DNA of 64,000 bases from Marasmius tenuissimus (GCA_029532415.1 JAQOTA010000006.1:248001-312000), one strand, 5' to 3'. Positions 46,665 to 59,179 are shown, numbered from the stretch's first letter. The notes: a model not told the origin generated them from the sequence alone. Made by a program: numbers and translations.

Positions 46665-48944
46665 ATGGCCTCTTACTTCTCCAATGCTCGATGGACAAAG
46701 ATAGGAGCCAATGCTACTATTCAAACCGTGGCTGGAGATGCAATCACAAACATCTACAACAATGCAGAGAGTGCAGATCGAGTGACTCTGGTAAGTATTT
46801 GTCTGCATGGTTTTCGGTTGTATTTCTAAATCTTGCCTTTAGTACGGTAGGACGGTTAGAAGGATAATCGAAGGCGACATCAAGCTTCGACACCAGCTAT
46901 CGTCCAAGGTCCTGACGGTCAACGTCGACTCGCAAAGGGGAGGATCGACATCCGAGCCGGGTTTACGGGCAGTCAAAGTGAACCAAAGGGCAAAAGATTC
47001 CATTTTTCGACGTTGTCTCCGGTCCAAGATTTTGTCAATCGTCAGCAAGCCACGAGAGGGGCTCTCAACATCAAGAGCATCGCCAGGGTCGTCGCAGGTA
47101 ATCAAAGTGAAGAAAACAGAGCACACCGCCGAGATACATGGACATGCGGGATTGTTTACGGTCACGACTCTTGAGCCAATCGACGAGAACGATCGGGACA
47201 AATTTGATGAGGTGAGGATCAGCATTCAAATAGAGTGGAATGACTTCATGATCAGTTTTAGATTGCGAACGGTTACCTCGAGGCAGTGATGTCCTGGCGG
47301 CGAGTAGGCGAGCTACCCATCTGTCACTAAGTATAACGGGAAGTTGCAGGTCGGCGCTGCTGATTCAGGTATTCGCGGTGGCCGAGTCGAGTGTGTTGAC
47401 ATTGATAGTTCACGATGGTAGGCTTTTCGTCGGGAAATTTGATTGCGGGCGCTGAAAGAGCTGTAGAACTTGCGAACGGAGACGAGTTCACTGATCAGTA
47501 TTGGGAAAAGGAAATGATTGTATTCCACTACCTTTCATATACACACGTATGTCCAATCATTGAGCCTGGTGTCCCAGCTGAGAAGTGCCCTTAGGATGTT
47601 GCGATCCAGTCTTTGCGCGCCAACGAGACGACGAGATTTCCGGTGAGCTGGTTATTTTTAGCATTGGATGGGGAATAATAGAAGACAGGTGACGTATCGT
47701 CTGGAAGACTGGTCTTTCAATCTCAAAACCCTTTCCTGGCATTACGACCTGGCTTCCATCTCCCTCGATCCACCGAGCAAGAAAGACCTCCTACCGCTCC
47801 TCAATCCACTACCACCACTTTGCCAAGAAACCCTTCCACAACTAAACACCGCCGAAATCACCGCCCACATCGAGGAAACTCTCGGCGATGTTTTGAACCT
47901 GATTGCGTCATCTGGAGGGAGCTGGAGAATCGACCTGTCACGCTACGCCCGACATGGGCTTTTGACTTTCGGCGCTGTTGTCGACAGAAACAAACGCGGA
48001 ATTCTCGCCCACCTTCCGTCCACTCCCTCCCCTGAATGGTACTGCCAGACCCGCAATTCCAATGTGAAAGCCAGCTTGTCTGGCTCAGGTATGTCCGCCT
48101 TTCAACACCATCTTCCTCTTACTGACTTGATCTCAGGGCGAGTGGATTTGACATTCCACAAGACCGGTGACGTGCAAGTGGACCTCGAGTTCGGCTTGCG
48201 CATACCAGACAACAAACGCAACCAACTTTGTTGCGCCTACCTCTCCCAGTCCCTCCACATTTGCAATGACTCTGAAGATGTAGAAGATGTTGGTGAGTAT
48301 TCCCTTATGCGTTGCTGTTTTCCTTTGTCTGATCTTTTCGCTCCCGAGTTTATGTCAATCACGTCGGGTTCAACCTCAAGGGTACATTCTTCAACAACCC
48401 CACCACATCTACCCCGCCAGCATATCTCTTTGTCCCATGTCTACGCACCGAACTCACCAACAATCTGTGCTGTGTCCGTCATCCGCTCCCTCAAAGCCTA
48501 TTCTACTGGGCCCACGACCGACAGGGAAGGAATGTCATTTCTGAAAAGGATTGGAACGAATTTGGGATCCCCGAGTTGAGGGTGAAGGAATGGATTGGTA
48601 CTTACTGGTACAATGAGGATTACACGTGCGTCCGAGATCATCTTTCAAGGAACTATGATATGGATGGGAGGCAATACGCTCGTGATCATGGGTATCCCGA
48701 GCTGATTTGTGGTGAGTTGCATTCTCTTTCTGAACCGACACCCCATTGACACTGTTTCTTTTTCTCAGCCGATCCTCACGTTGCCGCGAGAGTGGAGGAG
48801 CTTGAAGACTCAGGCTCAGATGCAGACCTCGAAGACTCAGACGCAGACTCTGAAACTTCTTCCTCATGCTCACAACCTACATCCGCATCCTCCTCCTCGC
48901 TTGTGGAGGCACTCGCAGAAGATACTCCGACGTTACCGTATTGA
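46665..48944 (+). CDS. family A protein, copy 4 (607 aa)
   Basis: Ten exons total 1824 nt, divisible by three, with no stop. Exon 1 (46665-46790) gives SYFSNARWTKIGANATIQTV; exon 2 (46843-47211) is the EGDIKLRHQLSS subtype. Intron 3 begins GCGAGT at 47300 where copies 1-3 have GTGAGC or GTGAGT, so it needs GC-AG splicing. The body reads LEDWSFNLKTLSWHYDLASI, YARHGLLTFGAVVDR, DVKASLSGSG-type, LFYWAHDRQGRNV, DWNEFGIPELRVKEWIGTYW and DGRQYARDHGYPEL, and ends AEDTPTLPY. One codon is lost in the HLSRNYDMDG region. Two Cys of the NPTTCNP segment read NPTTSTP. Function unknown. Confidence 0.86.
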
Positions 48945-49340
48945 CTGGAGCACGGCGGCCGGACTCACTGGGCCAAATGTGGTTTCTTGAGGAAGTGGTG
49001 TACGTACCAGGTCTTCATACTATCTGCACACAGCCGCTTCTCTCGTGTCTAATAGATGATCTTCAGATATCCGTTGGTCTCAACGAGCCACGTCCGTTCG
49101 AACCAACACAGACAGTGTCTCTCGAGTCACTACTTCAAATTTTATACTTTCAACTACCCAATCGACATCTATACAGGTTCCTATGGACCCATTTCAATTT
49201 CGACTGAATAGTACCTCTTGTTTAATTATATGTATGGCTCGAATACGCATGTTCTAAAACAATATACGAGGGATAATCCAATGAACTTTGCCTATCACGA
49301 ATATCCGTAGTACAAAATCCATATGAGGAGAGAGAAGTGA
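48945..49340 (+). other. 3' flank of family A copy 4
   Basis: Shares the GATCTTCAGATATCCGTTGG and CCCAATCGACATCTATACAG pattern. No gene seen. Confidence 0.35.
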
Positions 49341-49344
49341 GGAA

Positions 49345-51440
49345 TGAGTTTGTGTACCGAGGGCGATGGACATGGAACGGTTGAATACATACTGGGCCAG
49401 GCTTGACCTGAGGGAACTTCAAGCAGACAGCACAACAGCAGAAGGACTGAGTAAAGAGGCGTGAATCCCTCACTGCCCTTGCGCTCAGTGAGGATGATGA
49501 GGCCGTAGATTAAAGGTTTCCTGATGCCCGGAGAGACGGGGTCAGACAGGAAACGAGATTCGAAAACATACAACCCACCTGAAACCTCGCACTCGTCGAA
49601 GTCGACCTTCTACCGCAGAAGATCTCCGAATAGCACTCGTCGATGGCCCTCTTTGAATCATCGGAGGCGGGAGCGTGATGCGGTCTGAGTGTCCGTCCTC
49701 TCAGACGTAGACAACCGGTGAGGGAAGGCTGGGTTGAACCGTTGGACATGTAGGCGATGTCAAGACCTATTTTTGAGCTGATGAGATATTTGTCGTGGCT
49801 GAGCGATCGGGGGGAGAGTGTAGACTTCACGAGTACCGTCAAAATGAAAGTGACCGATATTCAGCGACTAGTGAAATGCGGGAATGTCGGATTGAGTGCC
49901 AGAAAAGCAGATACGGTGAGTCGGGGTCAACGTCGATATGATTGGTGCCTACAAGCTCAACTTCCGACGCTCCATCAATGCTTCTGTCCATTCCGGCGAC
50001 CTGTCCCCCTGCTCTGGTTATCCTCGGCGCCTCCATCTAACTCTCTCTGTTTGGCGGAGCCCACTTCCTCGCCAATCCCTTCGGATTGCACAGCAGAGAA
50101 ACCGTACTAACGAGCAGACTTCTCTTGATCCGGATGCCAGCAGCAACCAGTTTTCCAGCGGCAACACGTTGGGTGGGCCACAGATTCTCCTAGTCTGCCT
50201 TGAGCGGATTCCGAAAAGACGAGACCACGGAACAGGGTACGTGGCTCACTTTGGGTGCAATAAGATCATCCCGAATTCGAAGGGTTCGCATGGCCGGAGT
50301 GTTTGGTGCAGGGAAGCCGTTATTGAGAGCTTATATTCCGAGAATCTTGCCTGCTACAAGAGGGAAATTGTCAGGGAATATATGAGGGCAAGTTCAATTC
50401 ACATACAACATACCTCAAAATCGTCTTCGAGGTCCGAGTCGGCGAGGTTAACGATACGAAGGATGGAGATGTCCTGAAGAGAACCGTTGACCGGTGACAT
50501 CTCGACTTCCATACCATCAATCGTGACGTTGGGATAAACTGCGTGTGTCACTATCAGCAACAGGGGGTCGAGTTGTATCCAGCTCGATGCCTACAGCGGA
50601 ACTCAAATGTCATGAGGGCGAGGAAGGTAGGATGAGGAATACCCATGGTCGAAGATGTAGACTTCAAGTTGGTGAATCAGGGCTTGTCAACGAAAGACGG
50701 CATCCTTTCGGACCCCAGCCCTCAATGGTACCTTGATCGTTCGAGATTCGAGTCTCCCTGGACATTCTCTATTCCGGTATTGGGACGAGGGTCGGTTACG
50801 CAGCTTTCGAGAGTTGAGAAGATCATCTGAGCCATCACCATCCCGCCCGAGGTGATACCGAAACGCGATATCACCAGTTCTCTCGGTGGAAAAAGGTACT
50901 CCGAGTGCGTGTTTAATGAGAATAGGCATCGAATCGCAGCTATGGTCAGCCCGAGCGGGACGACACAGTGATGTGGCTTATGAATGCAGACACTGGATCT
51001 TGTTTGGGAGGTATCCAAAACAGTAAGACGAGATCGACGGGTTTGGGTCCCTCCATAACCAGAGGGTGAGGAAGAGAGACTGAGTGTGGAGAAGAGAACT
51101 GATGATTTCTTGCGGAGAGGCTACTGGTGATGGGTATTCATTGCGAGGAAATGATAGAGTTGACCTTTAATGTAAACAGACGTCAGCCAGGAGTAAGACA
51201 GTGGCGAGACGAGAGACGAAGGTGAAGGAAGAGCGCAGGTGAAGAATACAACCTACATCAAGCGGTTTATTTCCTTTTGGGCGAGCATTCAAGGTTGCAA
51301 AGACTTATCGAGGTCGATTTCGGGCCTTTTGGTGTGGTGGATCATCCATTGAATATCCTCTGAGGCAGGTGAGCATTGTAACGCGTTGAGTGAGCTTCGA
51401 GCTGCGGGATATTCGTAGTCCATAGTCTCTTATTTCCTCA
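49345..51440 (-). pseudogene. X block, copy 4 (long form)
   Basis: Minus-strand phrases: DDLLNSRKLRNRPSSQYRN (50.8 kb), VTIDGMEVEMSPVNGSLQDI (50.5 kb), SILRIVNLADSDLEDDFE just before an intron-like GTATGT (50.43 kb), ARFSEYKLSITASLHQTLRP (50.33 kb), EPFEFGMILLHPK then stop, and finally the VDFDECEVSG and ELPT-type 3' end. The 50.5-50.3 kb exons are open and are the best evidence that X was a real gene. The product is not recognised. Confidence 0.45.
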
Positions 51441-53200
51441 GAGAGGTAACCCGAGCTTTCTTCTCCTCCTGACGAGGTTATACATCACGCCATTGCGATT
51501 TCGGAGGTATCTCTACCAATGTTTTAGTGAGCACACCAGGAACACGGTTTGCTGTGATTCTGCTTACCGAGTGCAAAGAGAAAAAAACATAATCCTAACC
51601 TCATATGAGGGCTGCTGCTGCCTTGGTTGGCAATCCATTCTTTATTGAGACTCGATCCGGAGGAGTCATGGTGGTCGTCGCTGTAAAGGCATGCAGAGAG
51701 AATTGGCGCCCGTGCTCAAACTCTCACAGAAACTACGATGAGCCCTTGTCTATCCGCACACTCATCAATTGCCCACACCAACCACCTCTTTATAACGACT
51801 CTGGTGCCAATTGAAAATTGATGATTCCGACCACAGCAAACTCGTTGTACACACAGCCAGAAATAAAAACAGATGACTCCCCAACACATCCGACGGAGAT
51901 GTTACCCGCAACAGATTCAAACTTTCGACTTCCAATGATTTTCTTGCGTATCTCAAGGCTATATCTTGAAGACCCCGAGGATGACACACCAACTTGCCGG
52001 ACATTGGTTTGGACGCTGGGGGTGAAGAAGATCGACGGGATTGGGCGATTGGCGGGAGAAGATGTGGGGGGATCCTTCAGGTTGAGCTCAGGTGGACAGA
52101 AGAGGTGTCTCATCCCGCGAGTACAATCAACACCGCTGAAGCTGAGACTCAATGACTCTCAGACGGCTAACCACCAAGGCTGGAATCTCATCGAACGCCT
52201 TTCAGTTGGTTCAAGGCGTTCAGCTACGTCACTATCCGCGACGAGCGGCGAACGAGTAGCATTTTTGACCTCTTTGCCCTCCAAGGTCGCCCTTGTTGGA
52301 CAAGAATCGGACGGTCGGACCGAAGATGTCTTGGAGGTGGATGTGGGAGCAGAAGTGGAGGGGGCGGGGAAGAGGTGTTTGAGAGAGGGTTGGAGTTGTT
52401 CGTATGTCTTTGGTCTTTTCACGATGGCGATGCCAATCGTTGACTTTTTTTACTTTTTGGTCCCCAGACATCTCGTCCTACGTCCCCACCGTTCCTATCA
52501 CGCCCAAACACGCCTAGTGCATCACGATTACGATTGCCTCGAGCCTCTCATTTGACATCTTTCTCTGCTAGACCCAACCACAGACCTCGGTCCCTCGGTC
52601 TCGCATCTATCGCATACGATGTCGAAACCTGAAACCCCCCATTTTTACCTCCAAGATCTAGCTCGAATCCCGACCAGTACTCCCCATAGTGATGGGATCT
52701 TCCTCCTCAATAACACAACGAAAACTCAAGGTTCTCGTCGAGCACCGGACAATGAAAATACGAATCCGATTCCTCTCAACTAGTTATCACGATCCCACAA
52801 TGCACCATCGCCAACCTCAATACAGATACCGATGCCTACGCCTATAAGCTGACAGGTGTCTTCTTCGTCATCATTTTCGGTATCCACAAGTCAAGAGTTA
52901 GCGTGTAAAGTCAGTCGTCGAGGTTCCCTACCTGGGAGAGCCAGGTCAAGGTCGGATAGAGAGGAGGAAGGATGGGCTTGAGGGTTTCACTTGCGACTTC
53001 AGGATCCGTCGCCTCCACCATCTGCATCGAACCAGCGTTATTTGCGGTTGCGAGTGACGATTCGGAGGTGAAGGTTCTACCACAATCCTGATAACGCTTC
53101 TCTGCTCGGCTTTCCCCTGTTCATTCCATAGTCCACCAAACCTCTTTCATACACGCCTCATACTTGGCGCTACGGCAGATACTTTGGCCACGCTACTCGA
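51440..53200 (+). pseudogene. B block, copy 5
   Basis: Parallels copy 4a from end to end. QGWNLIERLSVGSRRS at 52.18 kb shows a one-base deletion relative to QGWNLIERLSVGFKAFGY of copy 4a, shifting the frame. LPSKVALVGQE follows at 52.27 kb. Downstream exon-like pieces contain stops. Confidence 0.45.
51667..51740 (+). repeat. inverted-arm element, B type
   Basis: CATGGTGGTCGTCGCTG against CACAGAAACTACGATG; core ATTGGCGCCCGTGCTCAAAC. Pairing has decayed on the right. Confidence 0.45.
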
Positions 53201-53980
53201 ATTTATCCAGGCCAGGGGTGTTGAGCTGCTTCGAGCAACGGGAATCGGAATGGGCGGCCAGCACTTAGACTGTTGTACGTTGGTTGATGTGTCAGACCAA
53301 CGGGAGGAGGGACATCAAGTTCTCACTCCGGCGCGTAGCCTTTTATGTACTCGATACCAACTCTACTTATCTTCTTACCTCGTTTCAAAGGGGACTCGTA
53401 CGTAGATTATGTACCGTCTGCACTGTATTCAAGCAACACAGTTGTACTTTTTACAAGGCCATATCCCAGGGTGAAACGGCCTTGTCCTCATCGATTCAGC
53501 GTTTCGAGCATCCATTTGATGGATGTGTCGCTCTTGAGATGCACTGTACAGTCAGTCATAGTGGTGAGTGCCTGGTGGTCCATTTGACCTGCGCTTTAGC
53601 GCCTGTGCGCGACTCTGACTGAAACCACCACAGCACCACCCTCTCAATTCACATATCCACGTCTCTTCAGGCTGCAAGACCTCTGGAATGCTGCTTGGGA
53701 GTAGGCTGACGGCGTGATCCAGCCATCATATTCGATTTTTTTGGCGTTACCCATGAATAGGTGTTAGTCTTCCGTCTCAGACCATTCAGCCCGTCGGCCA
53801 ACGGGAAAGGTTGCAGCCTCGATGAAGATCCTCGTACTAGCTGTTGTTTTGAAGAAAATCCTGACCTGAGGCTCGAAGGTGCGCCCCTCTTTGTCCCCAG
53901 CGTAAACTTACGGGCTGATGGCTTCTTTTTTTTTTGCAAGTCCAACACTTTTTACCCTCGATCTCCAGCAAAGTTGCCAA
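53200..53980 (+). repeat. C block, copy 5a
   Basis: Matches 41.42-42.1 kb (AATGGGCGGCCAGCACTT, then the element). It is truncated: the HAHTVFL exon is absent, and at about 53.98 kb the sequence switches to the segment shared with 4.85 kb. Confidence 0.45.
53559..53632 (+). repeat. inverted-arm element, C type
   Basis: TAGTGGTGAGTGCCTGGTGG against CTGACTGAAACCACCACAG; core CTTTAGCGCCTGTGCGCGA. Confidence 0.5.
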
Positions 53981-53983
53981 TAT

Positions 53984-54860
53984 TCACAACTCGGGCTCGC
54001 CGAACGTCAGTAATCACAGCGTCCTCCAGCATGTCAACATATCTTTCTTTTTGTAGACTCCTTTGCCATAGCTCGACGTGAAACCCATGCCTCAAGACTC
54101 CAGCTTCCGCCAAAACCACATCAACACGCCTTCGATTTTGACGACTGAACTACGGCCGGACTTATCGCCTTCATCTTCCGATTTTCCCTATTGAAAATTG
54201 AAGGAATGTCATACCCTACATCTCCCATTGCCCGCATTCAGGATGATGGTTGCTGACGGGGAGGTGCTACGTCCAGCTCAATTAGCACACCACACGATAC
54301 TGTCAGCATTCGCTGTTGTATACGCAGAGCACGAGGTTCCTGGGAGTAGACCAAGCCCATATACACGGAGTCGGAAACATTGATCAATGTGTCGAGGTTG
54401 GATGAAGGCAGAGGGGAATTGGGCTCAACAGGCGGGGTATAGATTATGACGGGCAAACACGACGAGAAAGCATGCCATCCAACTGTCAAGACCGGGCTTT
54501 GGATCATTCTGGCAGGATGTTAAAGCACGCTGCATGGGTTGATCGAATTCTTTGAGAGTCACCTTCACAATTACGCCTCTCTGTTTTATCGTTCCTTGTG
54601 GAATCCGTGTTCTCTCCCCCGTGCACTCTACTTGGTCGTTATCGTCGCTGCGACGAATATCTCGGTCGAAAAAACTTCGAGTTATGCAGGCTATGAGCCG
54701 CAGTCGTCTCGTTGTTCTTGCCGGACTCGTACGCATTGCGCAAGAATCAAGGTGTGGGCTGGTGTGACATGTTAGAGTATAATGGTTGGATATTACGAGG
54801 GTGTATAGCGAGTATATAGCTTACCAAATGACACAGAGTCATCTGTGCCCTCCGATTGAG
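53984..54860. repeat. segment duplicated at 4.85-5.60 kb
   Basis: Partner of the first copy. Includes GATGATGGTTGCTGACGGGG and TGACACAGAGTCATCTGTGC, both with near-identical counterparts. The minus-strand frame 54238-54507 is not kept open in the partner. Confidence 0.6.
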
Positions 54861-54889
54861 CGTATTGAAGCCCCAGGAGCCGTGCTGCC

Positions 54890-56590
54890 TTCGAGATGAG
54901 CTCTGGGAACGGTTTTAGTTGGTGCGTAGTGGTCCAAGTTGGGTTACCTTAGGGCGGCCGCCGGCCCGTGACCAACTCTGCCCGAAACCATTACAAGTCC
55001 TCCATTTCTGTTGTTTCATATTCTATGTATCCTCCAAAAACGCTGCCCAGGAGCAGCCTGGCACTATGTCTCAGCGACCAGAAGGACATACCTTGGAAGG
55101 AGTTCTAGAAATTTGGCTGTCCTCTGCAGAATCGTGAGTAGTTTCCAGTCTTTGATTTAATCATCCGGTTCATCAGCACACAGGAGCGGTTACAACTCGA
55201 TGGAAACCTCGTACCAATTTGTATCCTTCGGAAAGTTTGGTCTCAAGCATGAAGTTCAAGGTGCATCTTTCTTCGTTCTCCATGTGAACTTTCGGGTTGA
55301 GACCGGTTTCTATTTTTCTAGTAGGTTTAGGGCTTTTCTGCCCTCCTATTCTCTTCTAACACCGAAATAGCATTGCAGCCAGTGCACCTTTCCTCTGACA
55401 AACACGCAACCGCATAATCATGCCCTTGTTCTCTCTCGCCCAAACAAGAGAAAACAGGCTGGGAACGTGACAACGGAAGCTGAACCTTGGAGTTCCCTTA
55501 TAGACGAGAGGACAGAGCGAAGACTGGGCAGAAGTTAGAACGATAAGAGGAAGGGAGAGACTATCGCTCTGAACGCTGCCAGGGAATCCAATGGTATGTC
55601 CCGTTCCACCAATTTTTTCCCGTTGTTTCCTGCTATCATGTCTCCTTTTGCCTTTGCCTTCGTTCCGCTCACATCTACCCCGTCAGCATTCAGCAAGTGA
55701 TTATGGCGATAAAACTGATCAAATACAACTTGAAGGCTGGATTTCAACGGTGAACTTTGCAAGAACACACCAGTCATCCACGCCCACACGTCTCTACACA
55801 TTGTTTTTACCTCCCCGTCAGGAACCTCCTTTTGCAACTGAGCAATCAATGGTCTCGAGGAGGTAAGGCCGTACTGACGTCTCGTGTGAGTGGTCTCTTG
55901 TGTTTTGCCCCTCCATTGGCGTATCTGACTACAATAGCTTTTCTGCACGGAATTTGAAGACATTGACTGGCATCTTACCCATATCTTCTGTTCCCCAGAA
56001 TCCGGATATCTATACACTCGAAGTCGGCTTGAGGATCCCCCGCCGCTCAATATGGACGATTCTCGGCTTCTGGATTCACAACTCTCGCCGAATGCTCCTC
56101 AGTATCGTGAGATCCTTTCGATTTGAGCCCTGATGAAAACCCAACTCGAACGCGGCCTGCCGGTTCGGATATGGATGTTGTTGTCACTTATCTCGGCTCG
56201 AATACCACGAAACAGATTCGCGGTCTTCCTGGACAACTCGAGATCGCTCGTTTGGACGAACGCAACGCTGGTCACATACACAAATGCTGGCGGTTGTGAC
56301 ATCTTTTCAAGCCAGAAACGACTCGGATGAAGAATGAAGGGCGGGAGATGGAGAGGGCGGGGGAACGGCGAAGTTCATTGTTGCTGGTGTGGACTCGTGC
56401 GGAGTACACGGGAGCAACGCCTAACTGTCGGCTTGGATCTCGAACACGGCTCTGAGAATGCGGTCTTGAAGGTGGGTTCTTCGCTCTTTTTTTCTCGAGA
56501 TTTGCGCTGACCTATTTCCTAACAAAATAGAACACGATCGTGATTCGTAGGGTAAATATCGATGCTGTCAAGTCCTACCCGAATATAAAC
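54890..56590 (+). pseudogene. C block, copy 5b, and A-upstream segment
   Basis: Paired with 5.6-6.56 kb; matches 13.1-13.56 kb further on. Phrases: SDQKDIPWKEF then stop (55.08 kb), NPDIYTLEVGLRIP after a splice-like CCCCAG (56.0 kb), DMDVVVTYLGSNTTKQIRGL (56.17 kb). The last piece is open for about 55 codons but not joined to a start. Confidence 0.4.
54920..54995 (+). repeat. inverted-arm element, C type (variant core)
   Basis: GGTGCGTAGTGGTCC against CCCGAAACCATTACAAG; carries the GCGGCCGCCGGCCC core variant also found at 5.63 kb. Confidence 0.5.
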
Positions 56591-56896
56591 TCCTGTCATG
56601 AATGTCGGTTTGCCTATCCCTCGGACGCCATTGCGTATATTAGTGTCCGAGGAGGACCATGGGATCACTGGGATCACTCGTGCTGTAGACCATCAATGCT
56701 CCCGCCGCGTGGGTCTATCTGCGGACAGCGCTCATGGGAAATACGGAGGTGATACGAGCTCGTGTAGGTCATGTGGCAGCACGGGGCTTTCACTTGAGAT
56801 GGATTGTCCTTGAGTTTGACACCCCCCACCATCACTTCCATCATCACCTTCCCTCATTCCTTTCCTCCCCCCAACTTATCCCCCTGTCCCAAGATT
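56590..56896 (+). promoter_or_regulatory. conserved 5' region of family A, copy 5
   Basis: Standard block order, with GGGATCACT duplicated in tandem (56.66 kb). Confidence 0.5.
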
Positions 56897-59179
56897 ATGG
56901 CCTCTAACTTCTCCAACGCTCGACGGACGACAATAGGAGCCAATGCTACTATTCAAACCGTGGCTGGAGATGCAATCACAAACATCTACAACAATCCAGA
57001 GAGCGGAGATCGAGTAACTCTGGTAGGTGCTGGTCTTTGTGGTTCTCATTGGCTATCCTTAATCTTGCCTCTAGTATGGTAGGACGGTTCGAAGGATAAT
57101 CGAAGGCGACATCAAGCTTCGACACCAACTATTGTCCGAGGTCCTGACAGTCAATATCAATTCGCAAAGGGGAGGGTCAACATCCGAGCCGGGGTTACGG
57201 GCAGTCAAAGTGAAGCAGAGGGCAAAAGATTCCATTTTTTCGACGCTGTTTCCGGTCCAAGATTTTGTCAATCGTCATCAAGCCGCAAGGTGGGAAATCA
57301 ACATCAAGAGCGTCGCTAGGGTCGTCGCAAGTAGTCAAAGTGAAGAAAACAAAGCACACCGCCGAGATATGTGGATATTCTGGAGTGTTTACAGTTACTA
57401 CCCTCGAGCCGGTCGATGAGAACGATCGGGATGAATTTGGAGAGGCGAGTGTTAAGGTTTGGATAGAGTAGAATGACTTGATGACTGGCTTTAGATCGCG
57501 AAGAGTTACCTCAAGGCAGTGATGTCCTGGCGGTGAGTAGGCGAGCTATTAATCTGTCACTAGGTATAATGGGAAGTTGCAGGTCGGCGCTGCTGATTCA
57601 AGTATTCGCGGTGGCCGAGTCGAGAGTGTTTACACTAATAGTTCATGAGGGTAGGTTTCTCTTTGAGAATCTTGATTGCGTGTACTGAAAGAACTGTAGA
57701 ACTTGCAAACGGAGACGAGTTCACTGATTGGTATTGGGAAAAGGAAACGATTGTATTCTACTACCTTCTATATACACGTGTATGTCCGGTCATTGAGGCT
57801 GGTGTCCCAGCTGAGATGTGCTCTTAGGGTGTTGCGATCCAGTCTCTGCGCGACGACGAGACGACGAGATTTCCGGTGAGCTGGCTATTTTTAGCATTGG
57901 ATTGGGAATAATAGAAGACAGGTTACGAATCGTTATGAAGAATGGTCTTTCAACCTCAAAACACTTTCGTGGCATTACGACTTGGCTTCCATCTCCCTCA
58001 ATCCACCGAGCAACAAGGACCTCCGACCATACCTCAATCAACCACCACCACTTTGCCAAGAACCCCCCCTGCGACTGGACACCGCCGAAATCGTCGCTTT
58101 TGTTGAGGAGACCCTCGGCGATGTTTCGAACCTGATTGTGTCATCGGGAGGGAGCTGGATCACTAAATTGTCGCGCTATGCCCGACATGGGCTTTTGACC
58201 TTTGGCGCTGTTGTTGACCTGACCAAACCGGGAATTCTCGCCCACCTTCCCTTCACTCCCTCTCCTGAATGGTTTTGCCAGAGCCGCAACCCCAACGTAA
58301 AAGCCAGCTTGTCTGGCTCAGGTATGTCCGCCTTTCAACTTCATCTTCCTCTTACTGACTTTATCAATTCCAGGGCGAGTGGACTTCGCATTCCACAAGA
58401 CTGGTGACGTGCAAGTGGATCTCCGATTCGGCTTGTGCATACCAGACAAGGACCGCAACCAACTTTGTTGCGCCTACCTCTCCCAGTCCCTCCACGTCTG
58501 CAGTGACTCTGAAAATGTAAGGGATGTTGGTGAGTGTTCCTTCATGCATTGCTGTTTTTCTTTGTCTGATCTTTTCACTTCCTGAGTTTATGTTGATCAC
58601 ATCGGGTTCATCCTCAAAGGTACCTTCCCCCACAACCCCACCACATCTAGCCCCCCAGCATACCTCTTTGTTCTGCCTCTACACACCGAAATCATCAACA
58701 GCCTGTACTGTGTCCGTCATCCGCTCCCTCAAAGCCTATTCTACTGGGCCCGCGACCCACAGGGAAGGAATGTCGTTGTTGAGGAGGATTGGAAGAAGTT
58801 TGGGATCCCTGAGTTGAGGGTGAAGGAATGGATCGGCACTTGTTGGTTCCAGAGCGGGTACACAGCGGTCCGAGAATCTCTTTGCTCAAGGCATTATGAC
58901 CTGGATGGAAGACAATACGCTCGTGATCATGGGTATCCCGAGTTGATATATGGTGAGTCACATTCTTTCTCTAAACCAACACCGCATTGATATCGTTGTT
59001 GTTTCTCAGCCGATCCTCACAATACCATGAGAATAGAAGAGCTTGAAGACTCGAACTCAGAGCTCGAAGACTCAGACACGGGCTCCGAAACCCCTTCCTC
59101 GCATTCACAACTTGCGTCTCTGTCACCACCCTCACTCGTAGCGGCACATACAGAAGATACTCCGAGGTTGCCGAATTGA
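56897..59179 (+). pseudogene. family A, copy 5 (frameshifted)
   Basis: All ten exons are present and nine read well. Exon 2 has six T at 57235-57240 where copies 2 and 4 have five. This shifts the frame after KDSIF and meets TGA at 57417-57419, leaving only about the first 140 residues. Beyond the insertion the original frame is open (VVKVKKTKHTAEICGYSG and onward), and the rest carries the family motifs: WSFNLKTLSWHYDLASI, YARHGLLTFGAVVDL, LFYWARDPQGRNV, DGRQYARDHGYPEL, tail TEDTPRLPN. Intron 2 has a GC donor (GAG|GCGAGT, about 57445). A single homopolymer difference could be a sequencing error; if so the gene is intact. Confidence 0.8.
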
